A DNA stretch of 24,836 bases from an uncultured Prevotellaceae bacterium (GTDB lineage Bacteria; Bacteroidota; Bacteroidia; Bacteroidales; Muribaculaceae), in contig CAJLMA010000018.1 in the NCBI GenBank assembly GCA_905207705.1, positions 1 through 24,836 of the forward strand, given 5' to 3'. Positions 15,584 to 23,748 of the stretch are shown here, piece by piece (within the stretch, counting starts at the first letter, position 1; each line of letters opens with the position of its first letter). The notes below the pieces were generated by a model. The model saw only the letters and a list, made by a program, of their open reading frames with translations. It was not told the origin of the DNA and did not search any database. The position numbers and the translations under genes were made by a program.

Positions 15584-16657
15584 ATGAGAGGTATATTTAT
15601 AAAATTTTGCATAGCCGTGTGTGCATGTACCTGCATGGCAAGTTGCGTGCAATCGGATAGAAAACAAGTAGAAAATAATGTAGATATGAAAGAAAGTTTG
15701 AATCTTGCTCAAGAGTGGGATAAGGTATTTCCACTGAGTGACAAAGTGAACCATAGCAAAGTTACCTTCCACAATCGCTATGGCATTACATTGGCTGCCG
15801 ACCTTTATGTACCTAAAGGTGCGACAGGAAAGTTGCCGGCCATTGCAGTGAGCGGCCCTTTTGGGGCTGTAAAGGAACAAGCATCAGGCTTGTATGCGCA
15901 AATATTGGCCGAGCGCGGATTCTTGACAATAGCTTTTGACCCCTCTTATACGGGAGAGAGCGGAGGCGAGCCTCGTTATGTGGCTTCTCCCGACATCAAT
16001 ACCGAAGATTTTTGTGCGGCAGTCGATTATCTTTCAACTCGGGAGGATGTGGACCCCGAACGTATCGGAATACTCGGAATCTGCGGTTGGGGCGGCATGG
16101 CTATTAATGCTGCAGCCATAGACACCCGTATAAAGGCAGCCGTGGCATCGACAATGTATGACATGAGCCGTGTCACTGCCAACGGATATTTTGACTCAAT
16201 GGATGCGGATGGCCGTTATGAGTTGCGCAGGCAATTGAATGCACAGCGTACTGAGGATTACAAAAACGGCGATTATGCTTTGGCTGGCGGAGTGGTAGAT
16301 CCATTGCCCGATGATGCACCTCAATTCGTAAAAGATTATTATGATTATTACAAGACTCCGAGAGGCTATCACAAGCGTTCGTTAAATTCCAACGGAGGGT
16401 GGAACAAGACTTCTTCATTGTCGTTCCTTAACATGCCTATCTTGGCGTATAGTGATGAAATACGCAGCGCGGTATTGGTAATACACGGAGAAAAGGCGCA
16501 CTCAAGATATTTCAGTGAAGACGCTTTCAAAAAATTGAAAGGGGATAATAAAGAATTGCTAATAATACCGGGAGCAAGCCATACTGATTTGTATGATAAT
16601 CTTGAAAAGATTCCGTTTGATAAGATCGAGCAATTTTTCAATGAATATTTGAAGTAA
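15584..16657 (+). CDS. exported alpha/beta hydrolase, probable lipoprotein
   Basis: The 357-residue protein begins with a hydrophobic signal ending in MASC at residues 18-21. This may be a lipobox with Cys21 anchored to a membrane, though the box is not ideal. An alpha/beta-hydrolase fold of the dienelactone-hydrolase or S15-like type follows. A cap region (residues about 205-290) precedes VLVIHGEKAHSRYFSEDA and the catalytic-looking His333 in PGASHTDLYD. The nucleophile elbow reads GICGWGGMA (165-173). Related YcjY-like proteins have Ser where Trp169 stands, leaving Cys167 as the only nucleophile-like residue. The substrate is unknown. It lies 50 bases after the aldo/keto reductase and before a terminator. 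Confidence 0.85.
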   Translation: MRGIFIKFCIAVCACTCMASCVQSDRKQVENNVDMKESLNLAQEWDKVFPLSDKVNHSKVTFHNRYGITLAADLYVPKGATGKLPAIAVSGPFGAVKEQASGLYAQILAERGFLTIAFDPSYTGESGGEPRYVASPDINTEDFCAAVDYLSTREDVDPERIGILGICGWGGMAINAAAIDTRIKAAVASTMYDMSRVTANGYFDSMDADGRYELRRQLNAQRTEDYKNGDYALAGGVVDPLPDDAPQFVKDYYDYYKTPRGYHKRSLNSNGGWNKTSSLSFLNMPILAYSDEIRSAVLVIHGEKAHSRYFSEDAFKKLKGDNKELLIIPGASHTDLYDNLEKIPFDKIEQFFNEYLK

Positions 16658-16683
16658 GGTTTAGAATTTACCTAATGAAAAAG

Positions 16684-16726
16684 CGAATGGAGACCTGTAC
16701 AAGATGATGGTCTCCATTCGTTTTTT
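16684..16726. terminator. bidirectional terminator between convergent genes
   Basis: CGAATGGAGACC (16684-16695) pairs perfectly with GGTCTCCATTCG (16709-16720) over 12 bp. Six T residues follow on the + strand (16721-16726). On the minus strand the stem is followed by CTTTTTC, so it can also stop the converging hydrolase transcript, whose stop codon begins six bases away. Confidence 0.92.
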
Positions 16727-16731
16727 ATTAA

Positions 16732-17832
16732 TCAATCGATTGTGATGTATTCCAAAGGTTGGTCGGTTACATTGTCAAGCGGTTCAGAGCGATATTTGAC
16801 CGTGCTGAAATTTATTTCTTTAAGGTCAATGCATCTGATGGTGCTGTTATTCATAGTTCGGTAATAAATCATTTTATTTGTAACATCGGTCGCCGAGGTC
16901 CATTGCGTGGCACTTTGAATATTTGCCGGAATTTTTCCCTGCTCAAACTCGATGCCTATTGGGATATCAAAATTGTTGAGAATCTGGAAACATTGTTTCA
17001 CTGTTTGCCAAGCAGTCTGAGATTTAGGTGCAGATGATTGGTAGAGTGCAGCCCTGACGAACCTTGAAGGAGGAGTTATATCGCCGGGAATGCCGAGGAA
17101 TCCACTGCCGGCTCCGAATGGAGACAACTGTATTGTTCCGACAGACCGGCTTTCACTTGACCCCGGATGTAAATTTACATAATTATTAAGATTGGTCATT
17201 TGCCAACTGAAATCGGGTGAATTTGTCAATACCCCCAATTCGTTGTCATAGAAGCGAGGAGTGCCATCGATTATTTCAAGGACGATTTGATGTCCTTGAG
17301 CATCGGCAAATCTCCAATGCACGGTTGATGCCCGTGGGTCGATTGCCACCACATGTACCTCAGCCAGTGCTTGTTTCACTTCATTTATCGTCTTGCATGT
17401 TCCTAATATGTAGGGAACCAATTGCAAATCGGCGATTGAAGTATCTTTGCTGTCGGGATTAAATTGTTCATATTCTCCATACTTTGGGAAGTAAAACAAT
17501 CCTGCCGACAGCCCGACTTCGTTTAGGCCCTCGGCTACAAATTCTTTCTGTTCCACAGCAAGCCCTGCATATCCATATTTGGCGGTGAAGCGCATACCTG
17601 TTTGACTGACACCTGTATCGCCCGGAACAAAGGATGTTTGTGCGTAACCGCGAGGAACTATTACATAAGTGCTGTGAAGGTCGCTTCCGCCCCATTCGAT
17701 TGTGCGGGCTAATACATGGGCACCATCGCCCGATTCAAGTGTAATTCCTGTGCAGGCATTTGCTTGCCTGAAGCCGGAAAAGACTGTAATAACGGTAATT
17801 AATACCGTGCCGAGGAATGTTTTGCAAGTCAT
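16732..17832 (-). CDS. secreted choloylglycine hydrolase family protein (bile salt hydrolase or penicillin V acylase-like)
   Basis: This is a linear amide C-N hydrolase of the Ntn type, 366 residues before export. The start at 17832 gives a signal peptide whose cleavage after ANA (residue 26) would expose Cys27 as the N-terminal nucleophile, as in this family. Active-site counterparts are Arg43 (RTIEWG), Asn104 (GLNEVGL), Asn204 (TNSPDFSW) and Arg257 (PSRFVR). Spacing from Cys27 places Glu46 where bile salt hydrolases have Asp21. The frame is open further upstream, but only into the preceding coiled-coil gene. It starts 14 bases after that gene and shows no promoter of its own. Substrate could be conjugated bile acids, penicillin V-like amides or acyl-homoserine lactones; sequence alone does not decide. 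Confidence 0.93.
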   Translation of the reverse strand: MTCKTFLGTVLITVITVFSGFRQANACTGITLESGDGAHVLARTIEWGGSDLHSTYVIVPRGYAQTSFVPGDTGVSQTGMRFTAKYGYAGLAVEQKEFVAEGLNEVGLSAGLFYFPKYGEYEQFNPDSKDTSIADLQLVPYILGTCKTINEVKQALAEVHVVAIDPRASTVHWRFADAQGHQIVLEIIDGTPRFYDNELGVLTNSPDFSWQMTNLNNYVNLHPGSSESRSVGTIQLSPFGAGSGFLGIPGDITPPSRFVRAALYQSSAPKSQTAWQTVKQCFQILNNFDIPIGIEFEQGKIPANIQSATQWTSATDVTNKMIYYRTMNNSTIRCIDLKEINFSTVKYRSEPLDNVTDQPLEYITID

Positions 17833-17846
17833 TGTCTTATATATTG

Positions 17847-20303
17847 TTAGAAAAGTGACATTTGTTGTTCGCGATGCTCTTCCTTGTCGGGCTTTGTATC
17901 CTGTATTTCCTGTTCGGGAGCATTGATTGTAGGTTCTGGTTCTCCTTTGCTCGACAAGGTGTTCTCTTCTGGTTTTATTGGTTCCGGGGTAGGGATGAGC
18001 CATTCGATGTCATCGTTGAAAGCATCGGCAAATATTCCCGATTCGGAATTTTCTTCGGAGTTTTCGAATGTTTCATTTATATTGCTGTCACTGAAGTTTT
18101 CTTTGTCATCATTTGCCGGTGATGCGGGTTCGATGACATCGATAGGTAATTGAATGCTTTTTACAATGTCATTTTCGTGAATTACTTCATTGCTTATGAG
18201 CTGGTCACCTGCATCAGGGATAGTAGGGGGAAAGAATCCTTCATCGGCCGATGTGTCAGGAGTAATCCTGGCGGAATCGGTTGTTAGTTCTTGCTCAGCA
18301 ATAGAAGAAGGGGCAGTGTCGCTTATGTCAATCTTGAACACATGTTTTACTGCTTCTTTAAGTTCGGGCTCTATGGTTTCAATTTCATTTAATGTTTCGG
18401 GTTGAGGTGTATCGAAAATGCCATTTTCTGCAATATGGATTTTCTTGTCGGGTTCAATATCATTCTGCCCGGCAATTGAAGGTGCAGGATTGTAAGCATT
18501 ATTGTCTGAGGCTACTTGTCCTGCTGATTTGTCAACTTCAGGTGATGTTTTTTGCTCGGCTTTGGCTTTCAATTTTTTGATTTCTTTTTCGAGCTTGGCA
18601 ATGTGGTCGACATTTTTCTTATTTTCCTTTGCTTGAGATTCGTTGGATGCTTGGATAGTTTCCAAGTTGTGGCTCAAAAGCTTGTTTTTATCTTTTTCTG
18701 CCGCAATTTCGTCATTCAATTTCTTTATAAGCAGTTTGTTCTCGGTGAGAGTCATTTTTGAGAATGAAATTTCACCCTGAACCGTATTTAAGTTGTCATT
18801 GAGGTTTTTGATGGTCATGTCACGTTGTTCGATGAGCGAGGCAGCAGTCTCGAGTTGGACTTTTAAATCCTCTATGCGCTGTTTTTGCTCGTCGGCAATC
18901 ATGTTTTCTTGTTTCCGAGATTCCGATAAATTGTTCTTTAATATCTCGATTTGGCGTTTCAGGTCATTTGTTTCAGCGATATGTTGCGAAATTTTTTCAG
19001 AAGCTTCGGCAATAGCAGCATCTTTTTCTTTATTGGCGTTGGTCTTGAATTCTTTTAATTCTTCGGCTTCTTTCTTGATGATGTCGTATTGAAGCTTCAA
19101 TTCGAGGTTTGTGTTCACAATAGCGTTGTATCGCTTTTCAGCCTCGGCCTGTTCGGCTTGTTTTTCGGCCGTAAGGTTGGCAACGGCTTCTTTTAATGAG
19201 GCGATTTTCTTGTCGCGAGAACCAATTTGCTCACTGAGCTTGTCTATTTGCTCTTGCACTTCTTGGGCAACGTCGAGCGTTGCCATCGCGTCGTCAAGTT
19301 CTTTTTTTGTCGAAGCAAGTTCTTGCTCGGTAGATTCCAATTTTTTAGACAGCGAGTCGATGTTGGAATCTTTTGTGGCTATTTCTTCTTGCAGCTTAGC
19401 TATTTCACCCGAATATTTGTCTGTGAGTTCTGTTTCGCGTTTCTTCAATTCTTCGGCGTTTACGCTTTCTGATGAAGATTGCATGGATGCAATGATTTCC
19501 TTGGCTGTTGCGAGTTCGGTATTTGTCTTTTCAAGTTCCTCTTTCAATGATGTATTTTCAACAGCTTTGGCTTTCCATTCGATAACGTTTTTTTGCAATG
19601 TTTCCAGTTCCTCTTTGTAGTGTGCGGCGTCGTTTGCATATACTTGTGACACTTTCACCTTGTTGATGAGGCTCTTGTTTTCCAGTTCGAATTGCTCATG
19701 TTCGGCTTCGAGCGTGGCAATTCGTTTCTCCAAGTCTTGAGAACGTTCGAGAGCGGCTTTTCGTTGCAGGTCGACGGCGAGCATTTTGTTTTTTGCTTCT
19801 TCGGCCTTTGCTTCGGCTTCTTTGCATTTACTTTCGGCTTGTGCGTTTTTTTCGGCCAAGGCTTTCTTTTCCTGTTCCCATTTTGTTTTGGCCGACACTT
19901 CGGCTTTTATGCGCATATCGGCTATGACTGTCTGTAATTGCGGGCCGAGCAGATTGGCAATGGCCCGTCTTTCAGCATCTATGTCGAGGCATTCCCTGAC
20001 AAATGGAGGAATGGTTGAATTTATTATTTCAAGAATTCCGCTGAAAATTTCGTCGGGCATGCTTTTATTTTGTTCATTATCTTGGTCTTGAATTTCAGCC
20101 GTGTTGTCTTGTACGACTCTTGTAGCTGTTGTTTCAGTTTTTGTTTCGTCTTCGAGCACTTTGTTTTCCTCCTCTTTTTTAAATGGGTTTATATATGGCG
20201 TGCGGTGTGCCGTCCCATAAGGTACTAATTCTTCATCTAATTCTTCATCGTCGTTGTAATCTCCAAATCCGAATGCTGCTTTCAGTTTACTGAAAAATGC
20301 CAT
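17847..20303 (-). CDS. long coiled-coil protein with amphipathic N-terminus and acidic tail, function unknown
   Basis: The 818-residue protein has no recognised enzymatic domain. Residues 1-14 (MAFFSKLKAAFGFG) look like an amphipathic membrane-targeting helix and are followed by an acidic linker, a layout resembling the start of SepF. A more ordered block (about 82-130, DEIFSGILEIINSTIPPFV) precedes a long coiled coil (about 140-585) of Glu/Lys/Ala heptads. Residues 585-818 are acidic and probably disordered, with one hydrophobic island, DDIEWLIPTPEP, and the terminus QQMSLF. ATG 20303 is preferred over an upstream start at 20333. It lies 60 bases after the receiver/ATP-binding gene and 14 bases before the hydrolase. 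A scaffold or cytoskeletal role is a guess. Confidence 0.85.
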   Translation of the reverse strand: MAFFSKLKAAFGFGDYNDDEELDEELVPYGTAHRTPYINPFKKEEENKVLEDETKTETTATRVVQDNTAEIQDQDNEQNKSMPDEIFSGILEIINSTIPPFVRECLDIDAERRAIANLLGPQLQTVIADMRIKAEVSAKTKWEQEKKALAEKNAQAESKCKEAEAKAEEAKNKMLAVDLQRKAALERSQDLEKRIATLEAEHEQFELENKSLINKVKVSQVYANDAAHYKEELETLQKNVIEWKAKAVENTSLKEELEKTNTELATAKEIIASMQSSSESVNAEELKKRETELTDKYSGEIAKLQEEIATKDSNIDSLSKKLESTEQELASTKKELDDAMATLDVAQEVQEQIDKLSEQIGSRDKKIASLKEAVANLTAEKQAEQAEAEKRYNAIVNTNLELKLQYDIIKKEAEELKEFKTNANKEKDAAIAEASEKISQHIAETNDLKRQIEILKNNLSESRKQENMIADEQKQRIEDLKVQLETAASLIEQRDMTIKNLNDNLNTVQGEISFSKMTLTENKLLIKKLNDEIAAEKDKNKLLSHNLETIQASNESQAKENKKNVDHIAKLEKEIKKLKAKAEQKTSPEVDKSAGQVASDNNAYNPAPSIAGQNDIEPDKKIHIAENGIFDTPQPETLNEIETIEPELKEAVKHVFKIDISDTAPSSIAEQELTTDSARITPDTSADEGFFPPTIPDAGDQLISNEVIHENDIVKSIQLPIDVIEPASPANDDKENFSDSNINETFENSEENSESGIFADAFNDDIEWLIPTPEPIKPEENTLSSKGEPEPTINAPEQEIQDTKPDKEEHREQQMSLF

Positions 20304-20363
20304 ATTTAAATGTATATATATTAATGTTAACAATTTAATTATGTGTGGTAGAGAAAAGGCCCT

Positions 20364-23300
20364 CTAAGACAAGTCGCGGTTGGAAGAATCTTCATGAACT
20401 ATTCCCGGTTTCAATACGATGCCTTTGCTCTTTTTCCCGTTTATTGCCACGACAAGCGGTGCATCGAATTGCAGCACTTTCACGAATTTGGTTTCCATTA
20501 TCGGTTTGAGTGTGTCGATGTAGTCTTTGTTCCATACGCTTCCATCGCCCGGTGCACCTACGGTGAAATAGCCCACTCCATAGGATGTGAGATTCTGGAA
20601 GAAATGCGTTCCTTGACTCGGCTCGATTCGATTGCCTGCCAATGATGTCTCGACAATCAGTTTTGCCGAAGAGATGTGCGGCCATTTGACAGGTATTCCC
20701 AATGCAGGGTCACTTGACCCCCATCGTCCGGGGCCTATAAGGATATAGCTTTCTCCTTTCTCAGTGAAACTGCGGTTTATTTTTTCGATCTCACGCGCAA
20801 TGAGAGAATTATTGCTCATTGAGAATTGATCGTCTTTTACCATCACTATGCTTGTTATGTTGTCGGTCATTCCATGCCCGAGTGCAGTAAGGCTTTTGAG
20901 TATTAGGTTCTTGTCGTCGGTGTCAAGGATTGTTTCATCGAGCATCTCCTTGCGGTCGACTATCGGCCTGATTTGCAACCAGTATATTTGTCCCTTTTCA
21001 TTGGGAGACGTAGTGCCGTTTTGGCCTATTAGGCCGGCAAATTCTATTTCGACGGGCCGCCCCATTGCTTTTTGACCTTCGGTAAGCATCAAATCTACGA
21101 TACCGGCAAGCGGATAGGCTTTATGTTGCAATATGTTGGCAAAGGTTACTACACGACGTCCGTCGCCCGAGTCGCAGTCGCGTATCACGCCATCATTATG
21201 GTCGTATGTCGAGACCATGTATCTCAGCGAGCCGTTGCCTGCGGCATCCTGTATGCGTAATTTCTTGATGTTGAATCCGTCATCCACGCTAAAGTCGATT
21301 GTGGAGTTCTTTTTGAGGTCGAGTGCGTAGAAACGGGTTTGCGTGTCGCGCAGTGCGAGTTCGAGCATACTGGTCTGTAGCACCTTGTCGGGATGACGCG
21401 GAGAGAAACGAAGTGCGAGCCCGCCATCTACAATGTATTTTCCGAGTCCTACGGCAACTTCTGTCACTCCGTCTTCAGGCAATTCATCGTTTATGGGATA
21501 ATAATTTAGCGATCTGCCTACCCCGGCGAATGACGGGTAATATACGTCATCATATTCGCGCCCGACTACTTCCTGAATGATGACTGCCATTTTTTCTTGG
21601 TCGATGATGTTGCGGGTGGCAGCCATGTATGCCTTGCTGTCGGCATAGAATACCGAAGCATATACGCTTTTTATCGCGCACAGCAATTGTCGCATCATTT
21701 CGGCCTTGTCGTCGAAATGAGGAATCATGTATGTCGAATAGATGCCTGCGAATGGTTGGTAATGGCTGTCTTCAAGCAGGCTCGAACTGCGAATGGCAAG
21801 AGGCTTGTCGACTACCTCAAACAGGGCGTTGAAGTCGTCTTTGAGCCATTGTGGCAATTTGGCGTTGATGAAAGCTTTGAGTATTTCATCGTCGGGAATG
21901 TCGGACAATGCAACTGGATAAAGATTGTTGCTTTCCATGAATTCATCGAAGATGTCGGTACACAATACAACTGTTCTCGGTATTGCCACGCTGACACCAT
22001 CGAAGTTGTCGAATATTGGATTCTTTTTTATTATTGAATCGATAAAAGCAAGACCTCTGCCTTTCCCACCCAATGAACCTTCGCCTATACGGGCAAAGTT
22101 GGAGTAATGGTCGAATCGTTCTTTATGGAATACGGCTACTACGCCGCGATTTTTCATTTTGCGGTATTTGACAATGAGGTCGAAGAACAATTGCTTTACG
22201 GCAGGAGCTTCGCTGATGTCTTTGAAACGGTGCATTTTTATCACTTCGGCAATCGGGAACATTGCTCTCGAATAGAGCCATCGTGAAATGTCGTTGTAGC
22301 TCGCATGGAAAAGCAATGATTCGTCGGGAATGTCGAATATGTGCCGTTGCAGGTCTTTTAAATCTTTTATTCGCAATATCTCTTTCCCTGTCTGAGGGTT
22401 TCTTATTATGAAATCCCCGAATCCGAAATTTTCGCGTAATGCTATTCCCAAATCGGCAGGTAGCTGCTTTGAGTTTTTGCTGATAAATGCGCATTTAAGC
22501 TCTTTTACAGCAGCCTCATTTGATATCTCGCTCGATTCCATTATGATGGGTAGGAACGGGTCTATGGTTTTCAACTCTTTCGCAAACTTAAGTCCTGCTT
22601 GAGGATCTTTTGCCCCATCTTTTTTGAAAGAGATGTCAGATATTATTCCGAGTATATTGTTTTGGTATTTCTTGTATATCTGCATTGCTTCGTCATAATC
22701 GCGGGCAAGCATAATTTTAGGGCGGCCTCGCATCCGCATCATTTGTTCGTGTTCGTTCAAGGCTTCGGTTGAGAATATGAGCGATTGCCTAAGCAGAAAT
22801 TTATACAGAGTTGGCAAGATTGTCGACATGAATCTGATGGAGTCTTCCACAAGCAATATGAGTTGCACGCCTACTTCATTGATGTCGTTGTCGGCATTCA
22901 GTTTGTCTTCGAGCAACTTTATGATGGCAAGCAGCAAGTCGACATTTCCAAGCCAGCTGAACACATAATCAACGCCACTGAAGTCTTCGTTGGCAAGCCT
23001 TCTTGAAACTTCTCGTGAAAACGGTGTCAATACCACGAATGGAATGTCGGGGTATAATTCCTTGATGACTTTTGCGTTGGCAAATGTTTCGCTTATGTCA
23101 ACACACGGTATGGCTATGATTAGGTCGAAATGTTTTTCAGCAAGCCGTTCCATCGCGCTTGCGAAGTCGTTGGCTTGTGTGACACGAGGAGGGGAACTCA
23201 GGTTGAGTGCGACGTACTCAAAAAACAGTTGTTCCTCGACACGCCCGTCTTCTTCCATCATGAATGCATCGTATGGCGAGGCTATCAATAATACATTGAA

Positions 23301-23372
23301 AACTCGCTTTTGCATCAGGTTCTGAAATGCTGTGTCTTTTAAATATAGTTGGCTGAGACTTGCTTCGTTCAT
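20364..23372 (-). CDS. receiver-receiver-PEP/pyruvate-binding (PPDK N-terminal) domain protein
   Basis: The 1002-residue protein combines signalling and ATP-grasp-like modules. Residues about 25-155 look like a degenerate receiver. Residues about 170-310 are an intact receiver with acidic pair Glu176-Asp177, phospho-acceptor Asp246, Ser280 and Lys299. Residues about 425-800 form the ATP-binding domain of PEP synthase and pyruvate phosphate dikinase: EGSLGGKGRG (431-440), LAIRSSSLLEDS (525-536) and PVEIEFAGL (773-781). The swivelling phospho-His domain and the PEP barrel are absent. The last 200 residues contain GPGRWGSSDP (880-889) and a conserved-looking SQGTHFF with His923. It is therefore not a normal PEP synthase. 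The start at 23372 follows a TAnnTTTG box. It is the first gene of a probable operon. Confidence 0.9.
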   Translation of the reverse strand: MNEASLSQLYLKDTAFQNLMQKRVFNVLLIASPYDAFMMEEDGRVEEQLFFEYVALNLSSPPRVTQANDFASAMERLAEKHFDLIIAIPCVDISETFANAKVIKELYPDIPFVVLTPFSREVSRRLANEDFSGVDYVFSWLGNVDLLLAIIKLLEDKLNADNDINEVGVQLILLVEDSIRFMSTILPTLYKFLLRQSLIFSTEALNEHEQMMRMRGRPKIMLARDYDEAMQIYKKYQNNILGIISDISFKKDGAKDPQAGLKFAKELKTIDPFLPIIMESSEISNEAAVKELKCAFISKNSKQLPADLGIALRENFGFGDFIIRNPQTGKEILRIKDLKDLQRHIFDIPDESLLFHASYNDISRWLYSRAMFPIAEVIKMHRFKDISEAPAVKQLFFDLIVKYRKMKNRGVVAVFHKERFDHYSNFARIGEGSLGGKGRGLAFIDSIIKKNPIFDNFDGVSVAIPRTVVLCTDIFDEFMESNNLYPVALSDIPDDEILKAFINAKLPQWLKDDFNALFEVVDKPLAIRSSSLLEDSHYQPFAGIYSTYMIPHFDDKAEMMRQLLCAIKSVYASVFYADSKAYMAATRNIIDQEKMAVIIQEVVGREYDDVYYPSFAGVGRSLNYYPINDELPEDGVTEVAVGLGKYIVDGGLALRFSPRHPDKVLQTSMLELALRDTQTRFYALDLKKNSTIDFSVDDGFNIKKLRIQDAAGNGSLRYMVSTYDHNDGVIRDCDSGDGRRVVTFANILQHKAYPLAGIVDLMLTEGQKAMGRPVEIEFAGLIGQNGTTSPNEKGQIYWLQIRPIVDRKEMLDETILDTDDKNLILKSLTALGHGMTDNITSIVMVKDDQFSMSNNSLIAREIEKINRSFTEKGESYILIGPGRWGSSDPALGIPVKWPHISSAKLIVETSLAGNRIEPSQGTHFFQNLTSYGVGYFTVGAPGDGSVWNKDYIDTLKPIMETKFVKVLQFDAPLVVAINGKKSKGIVLKPGIVHEDSSNRDLS

Positions 23373-23390
23373 TGCAAATTGTTTATTTGA

Positions 23391-23398
23391 CAAATGTA
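23391..23398 (-). promoter_or_regulatory. Bacteroidetes-type -7 element for the minus-strand operon
   Basis: On the minus strand the sequence reads TACATTTG, matching TAnnTTTG. It ends 18 bases before the start codon at 23372, so the leader would be only about 12 bases. No clear -33 element at normal spacing was found. The box supports the short start over the longer open frame reaching 23456, which would run through it. Confidence 0.5.
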
Positions 23399-23710
23399 TG
23401 AAAAATACACGGAATAACCACCGAAATTGAGTGGAATTGCTCGATTGAAATTGCAAATTGTGATGTTATTGCCATCTTCTTGCATGTCGTTTGTCAATGT
23501 TGCAATGTAATTGTCGAGCCAAGGCTAATATTTGTATATGGCCAGATGTGCTATCAAACTTGAACATGAATGTTTTTGTGCCTATACATGTTGGGTTGCA
23601 CTTTGTTCGCAGTGCGCGACTTGGAATCGAAGCTGTACATTATTTTGTCGAAAAATTGGAATTTATCTGTTTTTCATAGACTGTATTTCAAAATTTGCAG
23701 TATGTTTTCC
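23399..23710. other. intergenic region between divergent genes, no gene recognised
   Basis: This is AT-rich spacer between the minus-strand operon and the plus-strand lipoprotein gene. Short open frames exist, the longest being 62 codons at 23491-23679 and 89 codons at 23532-23801. They lack a family resemblance, a start signal or a plausible composition; one is unusually Cys-rich, as chance frames often are. No tRNA, terminator or riboswitch-like fold was recognised. The region should hold upstream promoter parts for both flanking genes. Confidence 0.5.
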
Positions 23711-23718
23711 TAAATTTG
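23711..23718 (+). promoter_or_regulatory. Bacteroidetes-type -7 element for the lipoprotein gene
   Basis: TAAATTTG matches TAnnTTTG exactly. Transcription would begin near 23725, about 24 bases before the ATG at 23749. A TTTC at 23686-23689 lies 21 bases upstream and could be a weak -33 element. Confidence 0.5.
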
Positions 23719-23748
23719 TCGGAGCATGTTCATTAAAATTAATTGGTA

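Noticed and set aside
17833..18003. Upstream extension of the choloylglycine hydrolase by 57 residues
   Set aside because: It overlaps the end of the coiled-coil gene and would bury the signal peptide, whose cleavage must expose Cys27.
17862..20091. Several plus-strand open frames of 60-169 codons rich in Ser, Phe and Leu
   Set aside because: They are antisense to the coiled-coil gene; its Glu/Lys/Ala-rich codons leave long antisense frames by chance.
23373..23456. Upstream extension of the receiver/ATP-binding protein by 28 residues
   Set aside because: It would run through the TACATTTG -7 element, and the added residues have no domain character.
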